This document shows positions 8,692 to 16,774 of a DNA stretch of 64,000 nucleotides, in pieces. Below the pieces are notes generated by a model. That model did no database searches. It saw nothing but the letters and a program-made list of their open reading frames with translations, and was not told the origin of the DNA. A program made the position numbers and the translations under genes. This DNA comes from Evansella halocellulosilytica (GTDB lineage Bacteria > Bacillota > Bacilli > Bacillales > Salisediminibacteriaceae): positions 1,646,039 to 1,710,038 of the forward strand of contig NZ_NIST01000001.1 in NCBI RefSeq assembly GCF_002335745.1. Reading direction: 5' to 3'. Within the stretch, counting starts at the first letter, position 1. Each line of letters opens with the position of its first letter.

Positions 8692-8786
8692 AATGAAAAG
8701 GCGAGTACAACCCGCCAACTGGGAAAGTTGGACGATTGGTAGGGGCGAGGGGCCATCCCTTGGGGTTCGAGTCCCCATTTCACAAA
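8692..8786 (+). ncRNA. tRNA-like RNA element downstream of DIP1984
   Basis: A perfect T-arm is present: stem TGGGG (8761-8765), seven-base loop TTCGAGT, stem CCCCA (8773-8777). Upstream are GGCG/CGCC (8700-8703/8713-8716) with a 9-nt loop, CCAAC/GTTGG (8715-8719/8727-8731) with loop TGGGAAA, and a long variable-arm-like hairpin AGGG/CCCT (8741-8744/8757-8760). The strand after the T-arm, TTTCACA, pairs with AATGAAA upstream at only 5 of 7 positions. The D-loop lacks GG, base 33 is not T, and the D and anticodon stems compete for two C residues, so it is not an ordinary decoding tRNA. It may be a specialised tRNA-like RNA or a decayed tRNA. Confidence 0.55.
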
Positions 8787-8911
8787 TTATGCCCAGAATT
8801 GTTACATGTGTACAAATTATAGATGATGACATATAACAACCATGTGCTGATTTTCATTTGAGTGAGGGCGGGTTCGAGGGGATTTTAATTAGATTGCGCC
8901 GTGAATATGTG

Positions 8912-8949
8912 AAAAAAGGTCGTCACTTTAACGTGACAACCTTTTTTAT
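8912..8949. terminator. Bidirectional terminator between the DIP1984 unit and the PTS operon
   Basis: A-run, AAGGT.GTCAC stem, short loop, GTGAC.ACCTT, T-run. It works on both strands: it ends the plus-strand DIP1984/tRNA-like unit and the minus-strand PTS operon. Confidence 0.9.
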
Positions 8950-8960
8950 TTTGGGGTAAG

Positions 8961-9263
8961 TTATTTACTTAGTTGTATCGCTTGATCTAGTACTTTCTCT
9001 CCGTCCATCATACCGTATGCGATCGAATCGATCACAGCGACATTGATTCCGTGTGGTGACGCTTTTTCTTTAATCTTCTTTTCAAGAAATCGAACTTGCG
9101 GACCAATTAAAATGACGTCGGTTTTTTCTAGCTCATTTGAAAGACCAGCCTCTGCGGTAGCTTCAATCGTTGCATTCAGCCCTCTCGTATCAGCAGCTTG
9201 GCGCATTTTGTTAACGAGCATACTTGTCGACATCCCAGCAGAACAAACTAATAAAATTTTCAT
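8961..9263 (-). CDS. PTS lactose/cellobiose/chitobiose-type IIB component
   Basis: A 100-residue cytosolic EIIB of the Lac family. The N-terminal K-I-L-L-V-C-S-A-G-M-S-T-S-M P-loop-like motif holds the phosphorylated Cys7. It takes phosphate from IIA and gives it to the sugar as it passes through IIC. It is the last gene of a four-gene minus-strand operon, overlapping the IIA gene by 4 bases, and ends just before a bidirectional terminator. Homologues are ChbB/CelA/LicB; the neighbouring chbG homologue favours a chitobiose-type substrate, but cellobiose or lichenan oligomers remain possible. Confidence 0.92.
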   Translation of the reverse strand: MKILLVCSAGMSTSMLVNKMRQAADTRGLNATIEATAEAGLSNELEKTDVILIGPQVRFLEKKIKEKASPHGINVAVIDSIAYGMMDGEKVLDQAIQLSK

Positions 9264-9601
9264 CGAGATTCCCCTTTCTCTTGTAATTTTTCGTGTAAGA
9301 AAATGATTTCTTGTGCAAGATCCTTCGTTGTCATTGATGTCATTAAGTGATCTTGTGCATGGATTAGTAATATCGACGTTTCAACCCGCTCACCGCTCGA
9401 TTCTTTTTGTAATAAATCCGTTTGAGAATGATGAGCAAGGTGAAATTCTTGATCAGCTTCTTCAATTTTTCGTTTTGCTTCTTCAAACTGCCCTTCCTGA
9501 GCGAGCTGCATCGCTTCCATTGCAGAAGAGCGGGCATTACCAGCATGAAGAATGATTTGAAATGAAATTTCCTCAAGAGATTTGTGGTTTGTTATGTTCA
9601 T
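9260..9601 (-). CDS. PTS lactose/cellobiose/chitobiose-type IIA component
   Basis: A 113-residue helical EIIA of the Lac family, with the conserved H-A-Q-D-H motif at 81-85 that carries the HPr-phosphorylated His, and the L-H-A-G-N-A-R-S-S-A-M-E-A-M helix near 19-32. It forms a trimer in characterised homologues. AAGGGGAAG precedes the ATG, which lies 29 bases inside the end of the IIC gene, so translation is coupled. Gene order IIC-IIA-IIB after the hydrolase differs from B. subtilis lic (IIB-IIC-IIA-hydrolase). Confidence 0.92.
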   Translation of the reverse strand: MNITNHKSLEEISFQIILHAGNARSSAMEAMQLAQEGQFEEAKRKIEEADQEFHLAHHSQTDLLQKESSGERVETSILLIHAQDHLMTSMTTKDLAQEIIFLHEKLQEKGESR

Positions 9602-10898
9602 CGTTGTCTTCCCCTTTACTATTCAACATTTTTTGTTTTTTCTCCTCTGCTCGTTCTGATGCACGAATAAATGGGACGTACAGTAACGTAGCAAGTGTTA
9701 AATTAAACAATTGCAAGAGAATCCCTGTGACCGAACCACCAGTAACGAGATAGCCGCTAATAATTGGTGGAGTTGTCCATGGAACCATGGCGACTGTTTT
9801 CGGGACAAACCCGATAGCGATCGCAAAATAAGAAGTGATCGTTAAGATAACAGGAATTGTGACAAATGGGATTAACATTACTGGGTTTAACACGATTGGA
9901 AGCCCGAATAAGACAGGCTCATTAATGTTAAATGCACCGGCTGGAGCAGATAGTTTACCAATTGTACGATAATGCTTTGATGCGGCGACTAAGAAAATCC
10001 CTGCAATTAAAGCAAGTGTTGTACCAGATCCCCCCATAAATACGAACGAATCAAGGAACGGTTTTGTCACAATATAAGGGACTTCATGCGCACTGACACC
10101 GTCAGCAAATTGCTGAATATTTACTTCTAATAACGGCAAGTAAATCGATTCAATAACAGGTCCTAAAATATTCGTACCATGCAGTCCGAAAAACCATAAC
10201 AGATGGTTCAAGAAAGAAATAATGATAGCTGCCGGCAACGTATTTCCAAGTGCTTGTAACGGCTCTTGAATGGCTGTAAAGACGAGTTCATGCAGACTCC
10301 CGTCTGTAACAGAAGCAATGAATAGCTGTAATCCTGATATGATAATTAATATGATGGCTGCAGGAATTAAAGCTCGGAAGGATTTGACGACTCCCTCAGG
10401 AACTCCTTCTGGCATTTTAATTGTAAACTTCGATTGATAGAGAATTCGAAATAGTTCAGTGACAACAAGTGCACTAATGACCCCGACAAATAATCCTTGT
10501 GCCCCCGTCCAAGCATAGGAAAGCCCCCAATCGTCAGTCGTCGGCGTTAAAATAATGTATGATGCTACAGCTATTAAACTAGCTGATAAGCCGTCAACAT
10601 CATAGGATTTAGCAAGATGAAAACTAATCGATGCAACGACGAGAATCGTTAAAATCGCAAACGATCCATCCAAAATGTTCCCTCCTAATGCTGTCCATCC
10701 TTCTCCAAACAGATTAGCCATAAAGTTTTGGAAAGCATCGACTGGGAAGTTATTTATTAAAACAGCGAAGGAACCGATAATAATTAACGGCATAATAGCG
10801 ACAAATCCATCACGCACAGCCACCAAGTGACGTTGAGCACCGATCCTGCTAGCGATCGGAATAAAATAACGTTCCATCCAATTCATAATTGCATTCAT
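9573..10898 (-). CDS. PTS IIC permease (cellobiose/chitobiose type)
   Basis: A 441-residue integral membrane EIIC of the Lac/Chb family with about ten hydrophobic segments. Family landmarks are the N-terminal A-V-R-D-G-F-V-A-I-M-P-L-I-I-I-G-S segment, the N-x-L-L-W-F-F-G-L-H-G loop, and N-I-N-E-P-V-L-F-G-L-P, where sugar-binding His and Glu residues sit in solved homologues. It translocates the disaccharide, which is phosphorylated on IIB. The ATG overlaps the stop of the GH4 gene by 4 bases. The C-terminal tail is highly charged and cytosolic. Confidence 0.93.
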   Translation of the reverse strand: MNAIMNWMERYFIPIASRIGAQRHLVAVRDGFVAIMPLIIIGSFAVLINNFPVDAFQNFMANLFGEGWTALGGNILDGSFAILTILVVASISFHLAKSYDVDGLSASLIAVASYIILTPTTDDWGLSYAWTGAQGLFVGVISALVVTELFRILYQSKFTIKMPEGVPEGVVKSFRALIPAAIILIIISGLQLFIASVTDGSLHELVFTAIQEPLQALGNTLPAAIIISFLNHLLWFFGLHGTNILGPVIESIYLPLLEVNIQQFADGVSAHEVPYIVTKPFLDSFVFMGGSGTTLALIAGIFLVAASKHYRTIGKLSAPAGAFNINEPVLFGLPIVLNPVMLIPFVTIPVILTITSYFAIAIGFVPKTVAMVPWTTPPIISGYLVTGGSVTGILLQLFNLTLATLLYVPFIRASERAEEKKQKMLNSKGEDNDEHNKPQIS

Positions 10899-12223
10899 AG
10901 AATTCTTTCCTCCTTAAGGTTAAATTGAGGCAGGTATTTTTGATGTGCCTCTAATAACTCGTCTAACAATGGTTTCACTTTCTTCTCATTTGCTACTAAC
11001 GGGTTCATGAGGAGCGCCAAATAAGCATGATTGTAATTACCTGTTACCGCAGCTTGGATGACGAGCTGTTCCATACTTTTCATTTCAGTAATGAGGCCTT
11101 TTATTGATTTCGGAAGTGAACCAATTGTCAGTGGTCGTGGACCTTCGGATGTAATTACCGCATTCACTTCGATTACATCATCATCGTTCAGTTCAGAAAT
11201 GGCTCCATTGTTTTCGGTGTTGACTGTTTGAATATCCTGTTTATTCGTATAAATACTTTCAATTAAGTTACAAGCTGCATCACTGTAGTATGCACCTCCT
11301 CGTTGCTCAAGTTCTTTCGGCTTTTCTGTTAACTCTGGACGTTGATACGTTTTAAATAATTCTTCTTCCACTTGTTGAACGACCTCTGCTCTAGTTCCTG
11401 TTTCATTAAGGGCTTGAAGATCTTTTTCTAACACCTCTTTCGTTTGGAAGTAATATTGATGATAAGGATTAGGTACCATTTGTAACGACTCGATAAATGA
11501 TTTAGACCAACCAAGCGAAACAATATTGGCCGGTGAGTAACTTTGTTTATCGTCGACCATCCGTTTAAGGACTTCTTCAGTGACATTCTCGCCGTGAATC
11601 CAAACGTTTTTTCCAAAAACAAAATGATTCATTCCGACAAATTCAATTTCGACATCACTGACTTCACAATGAAACATTTCAGCTACACCCGTTTTCATAT
11701 TGAATGGAATGTTACAGACGCCGATCACTTTTTTATGCGGACTATGTTTGATGACAGCTTCAGTCACAATTCCTGCTGGATTTGTAAAGTTGATTAACCA
11801 TGCATTTGGGCAAAGTTCATGCATATCTTTTGCAATATCAATAAGGACAGGGATCGTACGAAAGGCTTTAAATATCCCTCCGGCTCCATTTGTTTCTTGA
11901 CCAATAAATCCATGTTTTAATGGAATTCTTTCATCCTTAGCACGAGCTTCTAAACCGCCAACACGAATTTGTGTTGTGACAAAATCAGCGCCAATTAAGG
12001 CTTCTCTGCGATTCAATGTTGATGAAATTCGAATCGGCAATTGGCTGTTTTTAATCATCCGTTTTGCTAGAGAGGCTACTGTTTCCAGTTTTGCTTTCCC
12101 TGATGGAATGTCGACAAGAACAATATCTGTAACGGGAAGGTTATGGTAGCGGTCAATAAACCCTTCGATGATTTCAGGTGTGTAACTAGAACCGCCTCCT
12201 ATAATGACTGCTTTGATCGTCAT
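10895..12223 (-). CDS. GH4 6-phospho-beta-glucosidase (ChbF/CelF/LicH type)
   Basis: A 442-residue NAD- and Mn-dependent glycosidase of family GH4. It has N-terminal nucleotide-binding V-I-I-G-G-G-S-S-Y-T-P-E, the I-N-F-T-N-P-A-G motif, and metal-ligand Cys and His in G-V-C-N-I-P and G-M-N-H. It hydrolyses the phosphorylated disaccharide imported by the PTS. The start is set at 12223 (AGGAGGAATCATC before ATG); the longer upstream extension reads through promoter DNA and has no ribosome binding site. It is the first gene of the operon, with a cre-like site ~20-35 bases upstream, suggesting CcpA repression. Confidence 0.93.
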   Translation of the reverse strand: MTIKAVIIGGGSSYTPEIIEGFIDRYHNLPVTDIVLVDIPSGKAKLETVASLAKRMIKNSQLPIRISSTLNRREALIGADFVTTQIRVGGLEARAKDERIPLKHGFIGQETNGAGGIFKAFRTIPVLIDIAKDMHELCPNAWLINFTNPAGIVTEAVIKHSPHKKVIGVCNIPFNMKTGVAEMFHCEVSDVEIEFVGMNHFVFGKNVWIHGENVTEEVLKRMVDDKQSYSPANIVSLGWSKSFIESLQMVPNPYHQYYFQTKEVLEKDLQALNETGTRAEVVQQVEEELFKTYQRPELTEKPKELEQRGGAYYSDAACNLIESIYTNKQDIQTVNTENNGAISELNDDDVIEVNAVITSEGPRPLTIGSLPKSIKGLITEMKSMEQLVIQAAVTGNYNHAYLALLMNPLVANEKKVKPLLDELLEAHQKYLPQFNLKEERIL

Positions 12224-12243
12224 GATGATTCCTCCTAAAATAA

Positions 12244-12257
12244 TGTATACGCTTTCT
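12244..12257 (-). promoter_or_regulatory. cre-like site (CcpA) before the GH4-PTS operon
   Basis: Read on the minus strand, AGAAAGCGTATACA matches the cre consensus TGWAANCGNTNWCA at all but two positions, including the central CG. Location just upstream of the first gene fits catabolite repression. Confidence 0.5.
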
Positions 12258-12276
12258 ATTTCAAAAGTACCAGAAA

Positions 12277-12350
12277 TGTTACTACAAATCAATATAAAAG
12301 TTATTACAAATTTCGATTTTATTATATTTGTTATAATGAATTTTGTTTGT
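12277..12350. promoter_or_regulatory. Divergent promoter region with GntR-type operator motifs
   Basis: Between the GH4 and chbG genes the motif ATTTGTTATAAT (12326-12337) and inverted versions GTTATTACAAATTT (12300-12313) and GTTACTACAAAT (12277-12288) resemble the palindrome at 13921-13938 upstream of the GntR gene. A TATAAT (12331-12336) inside one copy could be the chbG -10 box, so binding would block it. Confidence 0.55.
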
Positions 12351-12379
12351 TATCATCAAATTGAGAGAGGATGATTTGC

Positions 12380-13102
12380 ATGAAGATCATTGTAAATGCG
12401 GATGATTTTGGACTAAGTAAAGGGGTAAATGAAGGTATTTTCGTTGGATTGCGGAATGGGGCAATTGATTCAACAACGATGATGATGAATATGCCGGGAA
12501 CAGAGGACGCTCTTAAGCGTTGTAAAGAATATCCAGAATTGAATGTCGGGATTCACCTCGTCTTAACTGGTGGGAGTCCGTTATTAAAAGATGTACCAAC
12601 GTTAACGGATGATAAAGGACAATTTTTAAGGTCAAGTCGTTATGAAACAGAAGATCCTAACGCGAATACACTCGATTTGCTAGAAGTAGAAGCAGAATGG
12701 GAAGCACAAATTAACCGGTTTTTGAAAGAAGGCATGAAGCCTAGCCATTTAGACGGTCATCACCATATTCATTCTTGGTCGCCGCTTCTTCCTGTCATTA
12801 ATCGACTTGCCAACAAGTATGAACTCCCTGTTCGGAATAGTTTTGACGATACTGTCACTTCATTGAAATTGTATTCAGACGTTTTTGATGCAGGTTTTTA
12901 TGGTGATGGGGTAGGTGTAGACTACTTTCGACAATTACTTGAAAAGTACAAAGGGACAAATAAAGTTGTTGAAGTAATGAGTCATCCTGGATATGTAGAT
13001 GAAGAGTTGCGTAGACAGTCTACGTATGTTGAAAAGAGGGAAGAGGAGCTAAACATTTTAATGTCTAGTGAAGTAAGAGAGCTGAAAGCTCAAGGAAGTT
13101 AA
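12380..13102 (+). CDS. chbG: ChbG/YdjC-type carbohydrate deacetylase
   Basis: A 240-residue member of the YdjC/ChbG family, which removes an acetyl group from N,N'-diacetylchitobiose or its 6-phosphate so that ChbF can act. Metal-binding motif N-A-D-D-F-G at the N-terminus (Asp pair), G-I-H-L, and D-G-H-H-H-I-H (residues ~126-132) are intact. The start is placed at ATG 12380; the ATG at 12371 directly abuts the GAGAGAGG ribosome binding site. It is divergent from the GH4-PTS operon and convergent with the GntR gene, overlapping its 3' end by 4 bases. Its presence is the main argument that this PTS handles chitin disaccharides. Confidence 0.87.
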   Translation: MKIIVNADDFGLSKGVNEGIFVGLRNGAIDSTTMMMNMPGTEDALKRCKEYPELNVGIHLVLTGGSPLLKDVPTLTDDKGQFLRSSRYETEDPNANTLDLLEVEAEWEAQINRFLKEGMKPSHLDGHHHIHSWSPLLPVINRLANKYELPVRNSFDDTVTSLKLYSDVFDAGFYGDGVGVDYFRQLLEKYKGTNKVVEVMSHPGYVDEELRRQSTYVEKREEELNILMSSEVRELKAQGS

Positions 13103-13845
13103 TCCTTGAGCTTTTCATGGTTATAATGACGCTCAATAGTGAAACTTGCTTTATCTCCGTGGAAATATGCAATCGAATATTCGATTTTTGTTCCATTTTC
13201 AAGGAATGCATGCGTTTCGATCTGCAAACACGGGAAATGAAGTGGGACTTCTAATTGGGCAGCAACGTCTTCCTTTGCGTGAATAATGTGTAAGTGTTCT
13301 TCAGTCTTTGCAATAGGCAAGTCCATAGAATGACGGAGCATTTTATATAAAGAATCCTCACATTCATCTTTTTTTAAGGAAGTCGTCAAACGCCAAGGTA
13401 AATATGCGATTTCATATTGAAGCGGAGCATCATCGGCATAACGAATTCGCTCTAAGCGGTGAACAGGTTCTTGTTCATCAATATTAAGGACGTGGGAAAG
13501 GAATGCGTCTGATGGAACGACGGACAAATCCAATACTTTAATAGTCGGTTTTTTTCCTTGTAAACGAAGCTGTTCTGTATAGCTTCCTTCTGTGGAAGAC
13601 AGTGTTTGCTTTACGCGCTGGTTTGAAACAAAGGTACCTTTTCCTTGTGTACGTTCAATGTAACCTTCATTCACCAATTGCTGTAAAGCATTACGAATCG
13701 TTGTCCTGCTCACATCGAAACGTCGGCATAAGTCAGCTTCAGTAGGAAGTTGTGATTGTACAGGATATGTCCCATTCTGTATATCATCAATCAGTGATTC
13801 TTTCACAATCGTATGAAGGGATTTATCGATTTCTTTTTTTGTCAT
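13099..13845 (-). CDS. GntR/UTRA (HutC-type) transcriptional regulator
   Basis: A 248-residue repressor. The N-terminal GntR winged helix includes the Q-L-P-T-E-A-D-L-C-R-R-F-D-V-S-R-T-T-I-R recognition segment and the wing G-K-G-T-F-V. The rest is a UTRA ligand domain (~90-240), which usually binds a phosphosugar. The start is taken as ATG 13845, with GAGAGGTG upstream, rather than 11 codons earlier. A palindrome TTGTTATAACAA lies ~78 bases upstream, and similar sequences occur in the GH4/chbG promoter region, so it probably represses the whole cluster and itself. E. coli uses an AraC-type regulator (ChbR) for this job, so the control differs. Confidence 0.88.
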   Translation of the reverse strand: MTKKEIDKSLHTIVKESLIDDIQNGTYPVQSQLPTEADLCRRFDVSRTTIRNALQQLVNEGYIERTQGKGTFVSNQRVKQTLSSTEGSYTEQLRLQGKKPTIKVLDLSVVPSDAFLSHVLNIDEQEPVHRLERIRYADDAPLQYEIAYLPWRLTTSLKKDECEDSLYKMLRHSMDLPIAKTEEHLHIIHAKEDVAAQLEVPLHFPCLQIETHAFLENGTKIEYSIAYFHGDKASFTIERHYNHEKLKD

Positions 13846-13920
13846 GGTGAAACACCTCTCAAGCAAAGGATCTAACATACATTATTACATTTTATCATAT
13901 TGAAAATACGAATTGTACTA

Positions 13921-13938
13921 AATTGTTATAACAAATTT
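13921..13938. promoter_or_regulatory. Palindromic operator upstream of the GntR gene
   Basis: AATTGTTATAACAAATTT has the perfect core TTGTTATAACAA and is shared in variant form with 12277-12350. Probable autoregulatory GntR site. Confidence 0.6.
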
Positions 13939-14067
13939 CATATTGACGGTCCAAACTTCTCCGTTATTACATGAAAAAAGAAGGATCTCGAGCTGGAAGG
14001 GACAACCTTATCTGGATAGGAGATTCCTTCTGAAACGACGGCTAACCTCGTATGCGTTTTACCGCAA

Positions 14068-14127
14068 TTTGTAAATAGATATATATTTAATTGAATTCAT
14101 CCCTTTTAGTTACATAGGTGCATCGCT
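14068..14127 (+). repeat. ~59-bp direct repeat, copy 1
   Basis: Matches 16701-16759 with a two-base gap and a few substitutions; shared core TTACATAGGTGCATCGCT. The copies bracket the secreted S15 peptidase gene. Confidence 0.85.
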
Positions 14128-14221
14128 ATTGGGTCAGGTAGCCCTTCTTTAGTACAGGTTCTTTTCCCTATTTACGGCGACACACGATACTCCTCATATG
14201 TAAAATGGTGGTTTAGACTTA

Positions 14222-14250
14222 TTGATGTAAAATTCGGAAAATTATAACAT
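14222..14250 (+). promoter_or_regulatory. Possible SigA promoter of the peptidase gene
   Basis: TTGATG, 17-bp spacer, TAACAT; 57 bases before the start codon. Confidence 0.4.
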
Positions 14251-14306
14251 TATGTGTGATTAATGTTTCGTTTTACGAAAAAAATGGGGAGAGGTGTGGT
14301 ATTTAG

Positions 14307-16202
14307 ATGATTGAGCGCCGTTTTTCTAAAATTATGATTGTCGCTCTAGCTTTATGTATTGTGTTTCCGTTAATATTGCCAGCAGAGACGTTAGCTCAGG
14401 AAAGTCATGTTGCTGATGCAGAACAAAGTATTTCTCATCTTATCGAGGATGGGGTTACACAACCTTTTTCGTCGTATGAAGATGCGGTAAGAGAAACGGT
14501 CTACGTAGAAACCAATTTGGATACAAATGGAGATGGAAACAATGACCGAATTGCAGCAGACATTATTCGACCTGCAGAGACGGAAGAAGGATTGGATGTT
14601 CCTGTCATTATGATTGCCAGTCCTTACTACGAAAGTCTCGGTCGTGGAAATGAATCGCAATTGAAGGAATATGAAAACGGTATACCGGTCAAGTTCCCTC
14701 TATACTATGACAATTACTTTGTTCCACGCGGGTACGCTGTTGTACAAGTAGATATGGTCGGAACCAATTTATCCGACGGCTGTCCAACTACTGGTGGATA
14801 TGAGGAAACAGAGAGTATTAAGACTGTTATTGACTGGCTCAATGGACGAGCAGATGCGGTGACTGCTGACGGTGATGAAGTTTTAGCAGACTGGAGCACT
14901 GGAAAAGTTGGAATGTACGGAAAATCCTACGATGGTACTTTGGCTAACGCAGTGGCTGCTACTGGTGTAGAAGGGCTTGAAACCATCGTCCCTGTTGTTG
15001 CTATTAGCAGTTGGTATGATTATTACCGCTCCAATGGTGTGACATTGCGGAACAACGGCCCCAACAGTCTGGCCAATACTGTCGTTGCTTCTGAACGCCG
15101 TGAAGAATGTCAACCAGTACGTGATCAAATGGTAGAAGTAATGGATGACGCGAGTGGAAATTTTAATGATTTTTGGGACGAGCGTAACTACCTTAATGAC
15201 GTAGAAAATGTTTCTGCGAGTGTATTCATGATCCATGGCTTAAACGATCTCAATGTGAAAACGAGTCACTTCGGGCAATGGTGGGAACAGCTTGAAGAAA
15301 ACGATGTCCCTCGAAAAATATGGCTCACTCAAACAGGACATACCGAACCGTTTGACTTCCGTCGTGATGAATGGGTAGATTCGATCCATCGCTGGTTTGA
15401 TCATTGGCTGCTAGATATCGACAATGGCATTATGGATGAGCCTATGGCTGACATCGAACGCGCAGCAAATGAGTGGGAAACGCATTCTACTTGGCCTGAT
15501 GAAAACTCAAACACTATCAAATTCCGTTTAGGACCTGAGGATGGAGATCGCCCTGGAATTTTGACAAATGGTCCTGTTCAAGGAAACGGAACGAAGTCCT
15601 TTACAAACAATCCGTGGCAAACTGAAAATCAAATGGTCTCTAATCCGTTCGAAAAGAATGACAATCGTTTAATGTTCCTTTCTCCTGAGCTTGAGGAAGA
15701 AGTTCGCTTCAGTGGCACTCCACAGCTTGATATTCGTGCTAAAGTAGACGGTGAAGCAACCAATTTAACAGCTCTCGTTGTTGACTTCGGAACAGATGAA
15801 CGTGTGGATCATCAGAGAGGATCTGGCGGTTTAAGAATGCTAGATACCGAGGATTGCTGGGGAGAAAGTACAGACAGAGACAGCGCTTGCTATATGCAGC
15901 ATGAAATCCTGACACATGAGCAAGACTACGAAATTGTGACACGAGGGTGGATGGATGCTCAGAATCATAAAACCCTTTGGGAAAGCGACCCACTAAGAGC
16001 CGAACAAAATTATCGTTTCCAGTGGGACGCTCTCACTCACGACTATGTCTTTAAACCAGGTCATCGCATCGGAATTGTCATCGCTGGGAGCAGCAGAAAC
16101 TACACAGTTCCGAACCAAGATGAAGTAGATATTGAAGTCTACCTAGGGCAAAGTCGCATCGAACTGCCAATAGTAGGCGGAAAAGAAGTAATAGACTTTT
16201 AG
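14307..16202 (+). CDS. Secreted S15-family Xaa-Pro dipeptidyl-peptidase
   Basis: A 631-residue exported alpha/beta-hydrolase of the PepX/CocE (S15) family. Sec signal peptide with a basic N-terminus and hydrophobic core ending near Ala30 (A-E-T-L-A). Nucleophile Ser207 in G-K-S-Y-D-G, acid Asp near 312 in H-G-L-N-D-L-N-V, catalytic His near 345 in Q-T-G-H-T-E. The C-terminal ~200 residues form the jelly-roll PepX_C domain. A strongly acidic composition fits an extracellular enzyme. It would release X-Pro dipeptides from peptides outside the cell. GGGGAGAGGTGTGG precedes the ATG. The gene stands alone between direct repeats, which suggests acquisition as a cassette. Confidence 0.88.
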   Translation: MIERRFSKIMIVALALCIVFPLILPAETLAQESHVADAEQSISHLIEDGVTQPFSSYEDAVRETVYVETNLDTNGDGNNDRIAADIIRPAETEEGLDVPVIMIASPYYESLGRGNESQLKEYENGIPVKFPLYYDNYFVPRGYAVVQVDMVGTNLSDGCPTTGGYEETESIKTVIDWLNGRADAVTADGDEVLADWSTGKVGMYGKSYDGTLANAVAATGVEGLETIVPVVAISSWYDYYRSNGVTLRNNGPNSLANTVVASERREECQPVRDQMVEVMDDASGNFNDFWDERNYLNDVENVSASVFMIHGLNDLNVKTSHFGQWWEQLEENDVPRKIWLTQTGHTEPFDFRRDEWVDSIHRWFDHWLLDIDNGIMDEPMADIERAANEWETHSTWPDENSNTIKFRLGPEDGDRPGILTNGPVQGNGTKSFTNNPWQTENQMVSNPFEKNDNRLMFLSPELEEEVRFSGTPQLDIRAKVDGEATNLTALVVDFGTDERVDHQRGSGGLRMLDTEDCWGESTDRDSACYMQHEILTHEQDYEIVTRGWMDAQNHKTLWESDPLRAEQNYRFQWDALTHDYVFKPGHRIGIVIAGSSRNYTVPNQDEVDIEVYLGQSRIELPIVGGKEVIDF

Positions 16203-16278
16203 ATTGGTGCCTGACCCAGTAGTAATGAATAACAGTATAAGATTTAATATTATGTATTATTACAGTTCAGTTTATGGT

Positions 16279-16332
16279 GTAAAGGAAAAAAAGACGAACG
16301 GGGTTCGAAGTGACCTCGTTTTTTTCCTTTAC
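16279..16332. terminator. Long inverted repeat / terminator after the peptidase gene
   Basis: GTAAAGGAAAAAA..GACGA pairs with TCGT.TTTTTTCCTTTAC, giving a near-perfect stem with T-rich 3' arm. Confidence 0.75.
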
Positions 16333-16372
16333 ATATGTAAATTACGTCAGTTATTCATCTTATGGTTATGTT

Positions 16373-16672
16373 CTATCTTTTCTTTTGTGGCTTGTACATT
16401 CCAACGTTAACAGGGAAAATGGTTTCCTTTTTCTTCGGGATTGGTTCATTTTGACGTCCCCTTAACGCTTTTTTTCTTTTTGAGCATACTGCTTTCTTAA
16501 ACTGTATCTATGTTTTACACATATATGTCTTCATGGACTGTAACTCTTCCAATTGCGCATCCGCAAAAGTTTCCATTAATACATCGATCGACAGTTTATC
16601 ATTTCCATAATTCAAAAGTTGAGCTGAATAAATTTCACTCATCAGGTAGAGTATTTGGGAACAAGTAAGGTC
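16373..16672 (-). pseudogene. Decayed ORF, possibly a TnsC/TniB-like AAA+ ATPase C-terminus
   Basis: The minus strand is open for ~99 codons apart from one internal TAG in the same frame. The first part reads like the C-terminal helices of Tn7-type TnsC/TniB ATPases (pattern A-Q-x-x-x-x-G-x-x-x-L-S-I-D-V-L followed by a helix ending L-Q-S-M-K). The second part is very basic and ends M-Y-K-P-Q-K-K-R. There is no start codon with a ribosome binding site. The assignment is tentative; what is solid is an interrupted, protein-like reading frame. Confidence 0.35.
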
Positions 16673-16700
16673 TCAGATCTACAATATTGAGCTTTTTATT

Positions 16701-16759
16701 TTTTGAAAATAGATACATTTAATTGAATTTACCCCTTTTAATTACATAGGTGCATCGCT
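16701..16759 (+). repeat. ~59-bp direct repeat, copy 2
   Basis: See 14068-14127; same orientation. Confidence 0.85.
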
Positions 16760-16774
16760 TTTAAGAGATTGAGA

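Larger units (their letters stand above)
13939..14306. other. Gene-free region upstream of the secreted peptidase
   Basis: Holds an imperfect hairpin (13979-14034, AGAAGGATCT / AGATTCCTTCT arms), one copy of a ~59-bp repeat (14068-14127) and a possible promoter at 14222-14250. No gene seen. Confidence 0.6.

Noticed and set aside
8692-8786. Ordinary functional tRNA gene
   Set aside because: No consistent acceptor stem (5 of 7 pairs), no GG in the D-loop and no T at the position before the anticodon; kept only as a tRNA-like element.
8860-8885. Second T-arm-like GGGTTCGAGGGG motif after the tRNA-like element
   Set aside because: The complementary CCCC strand is missing, so no T-stem forms.
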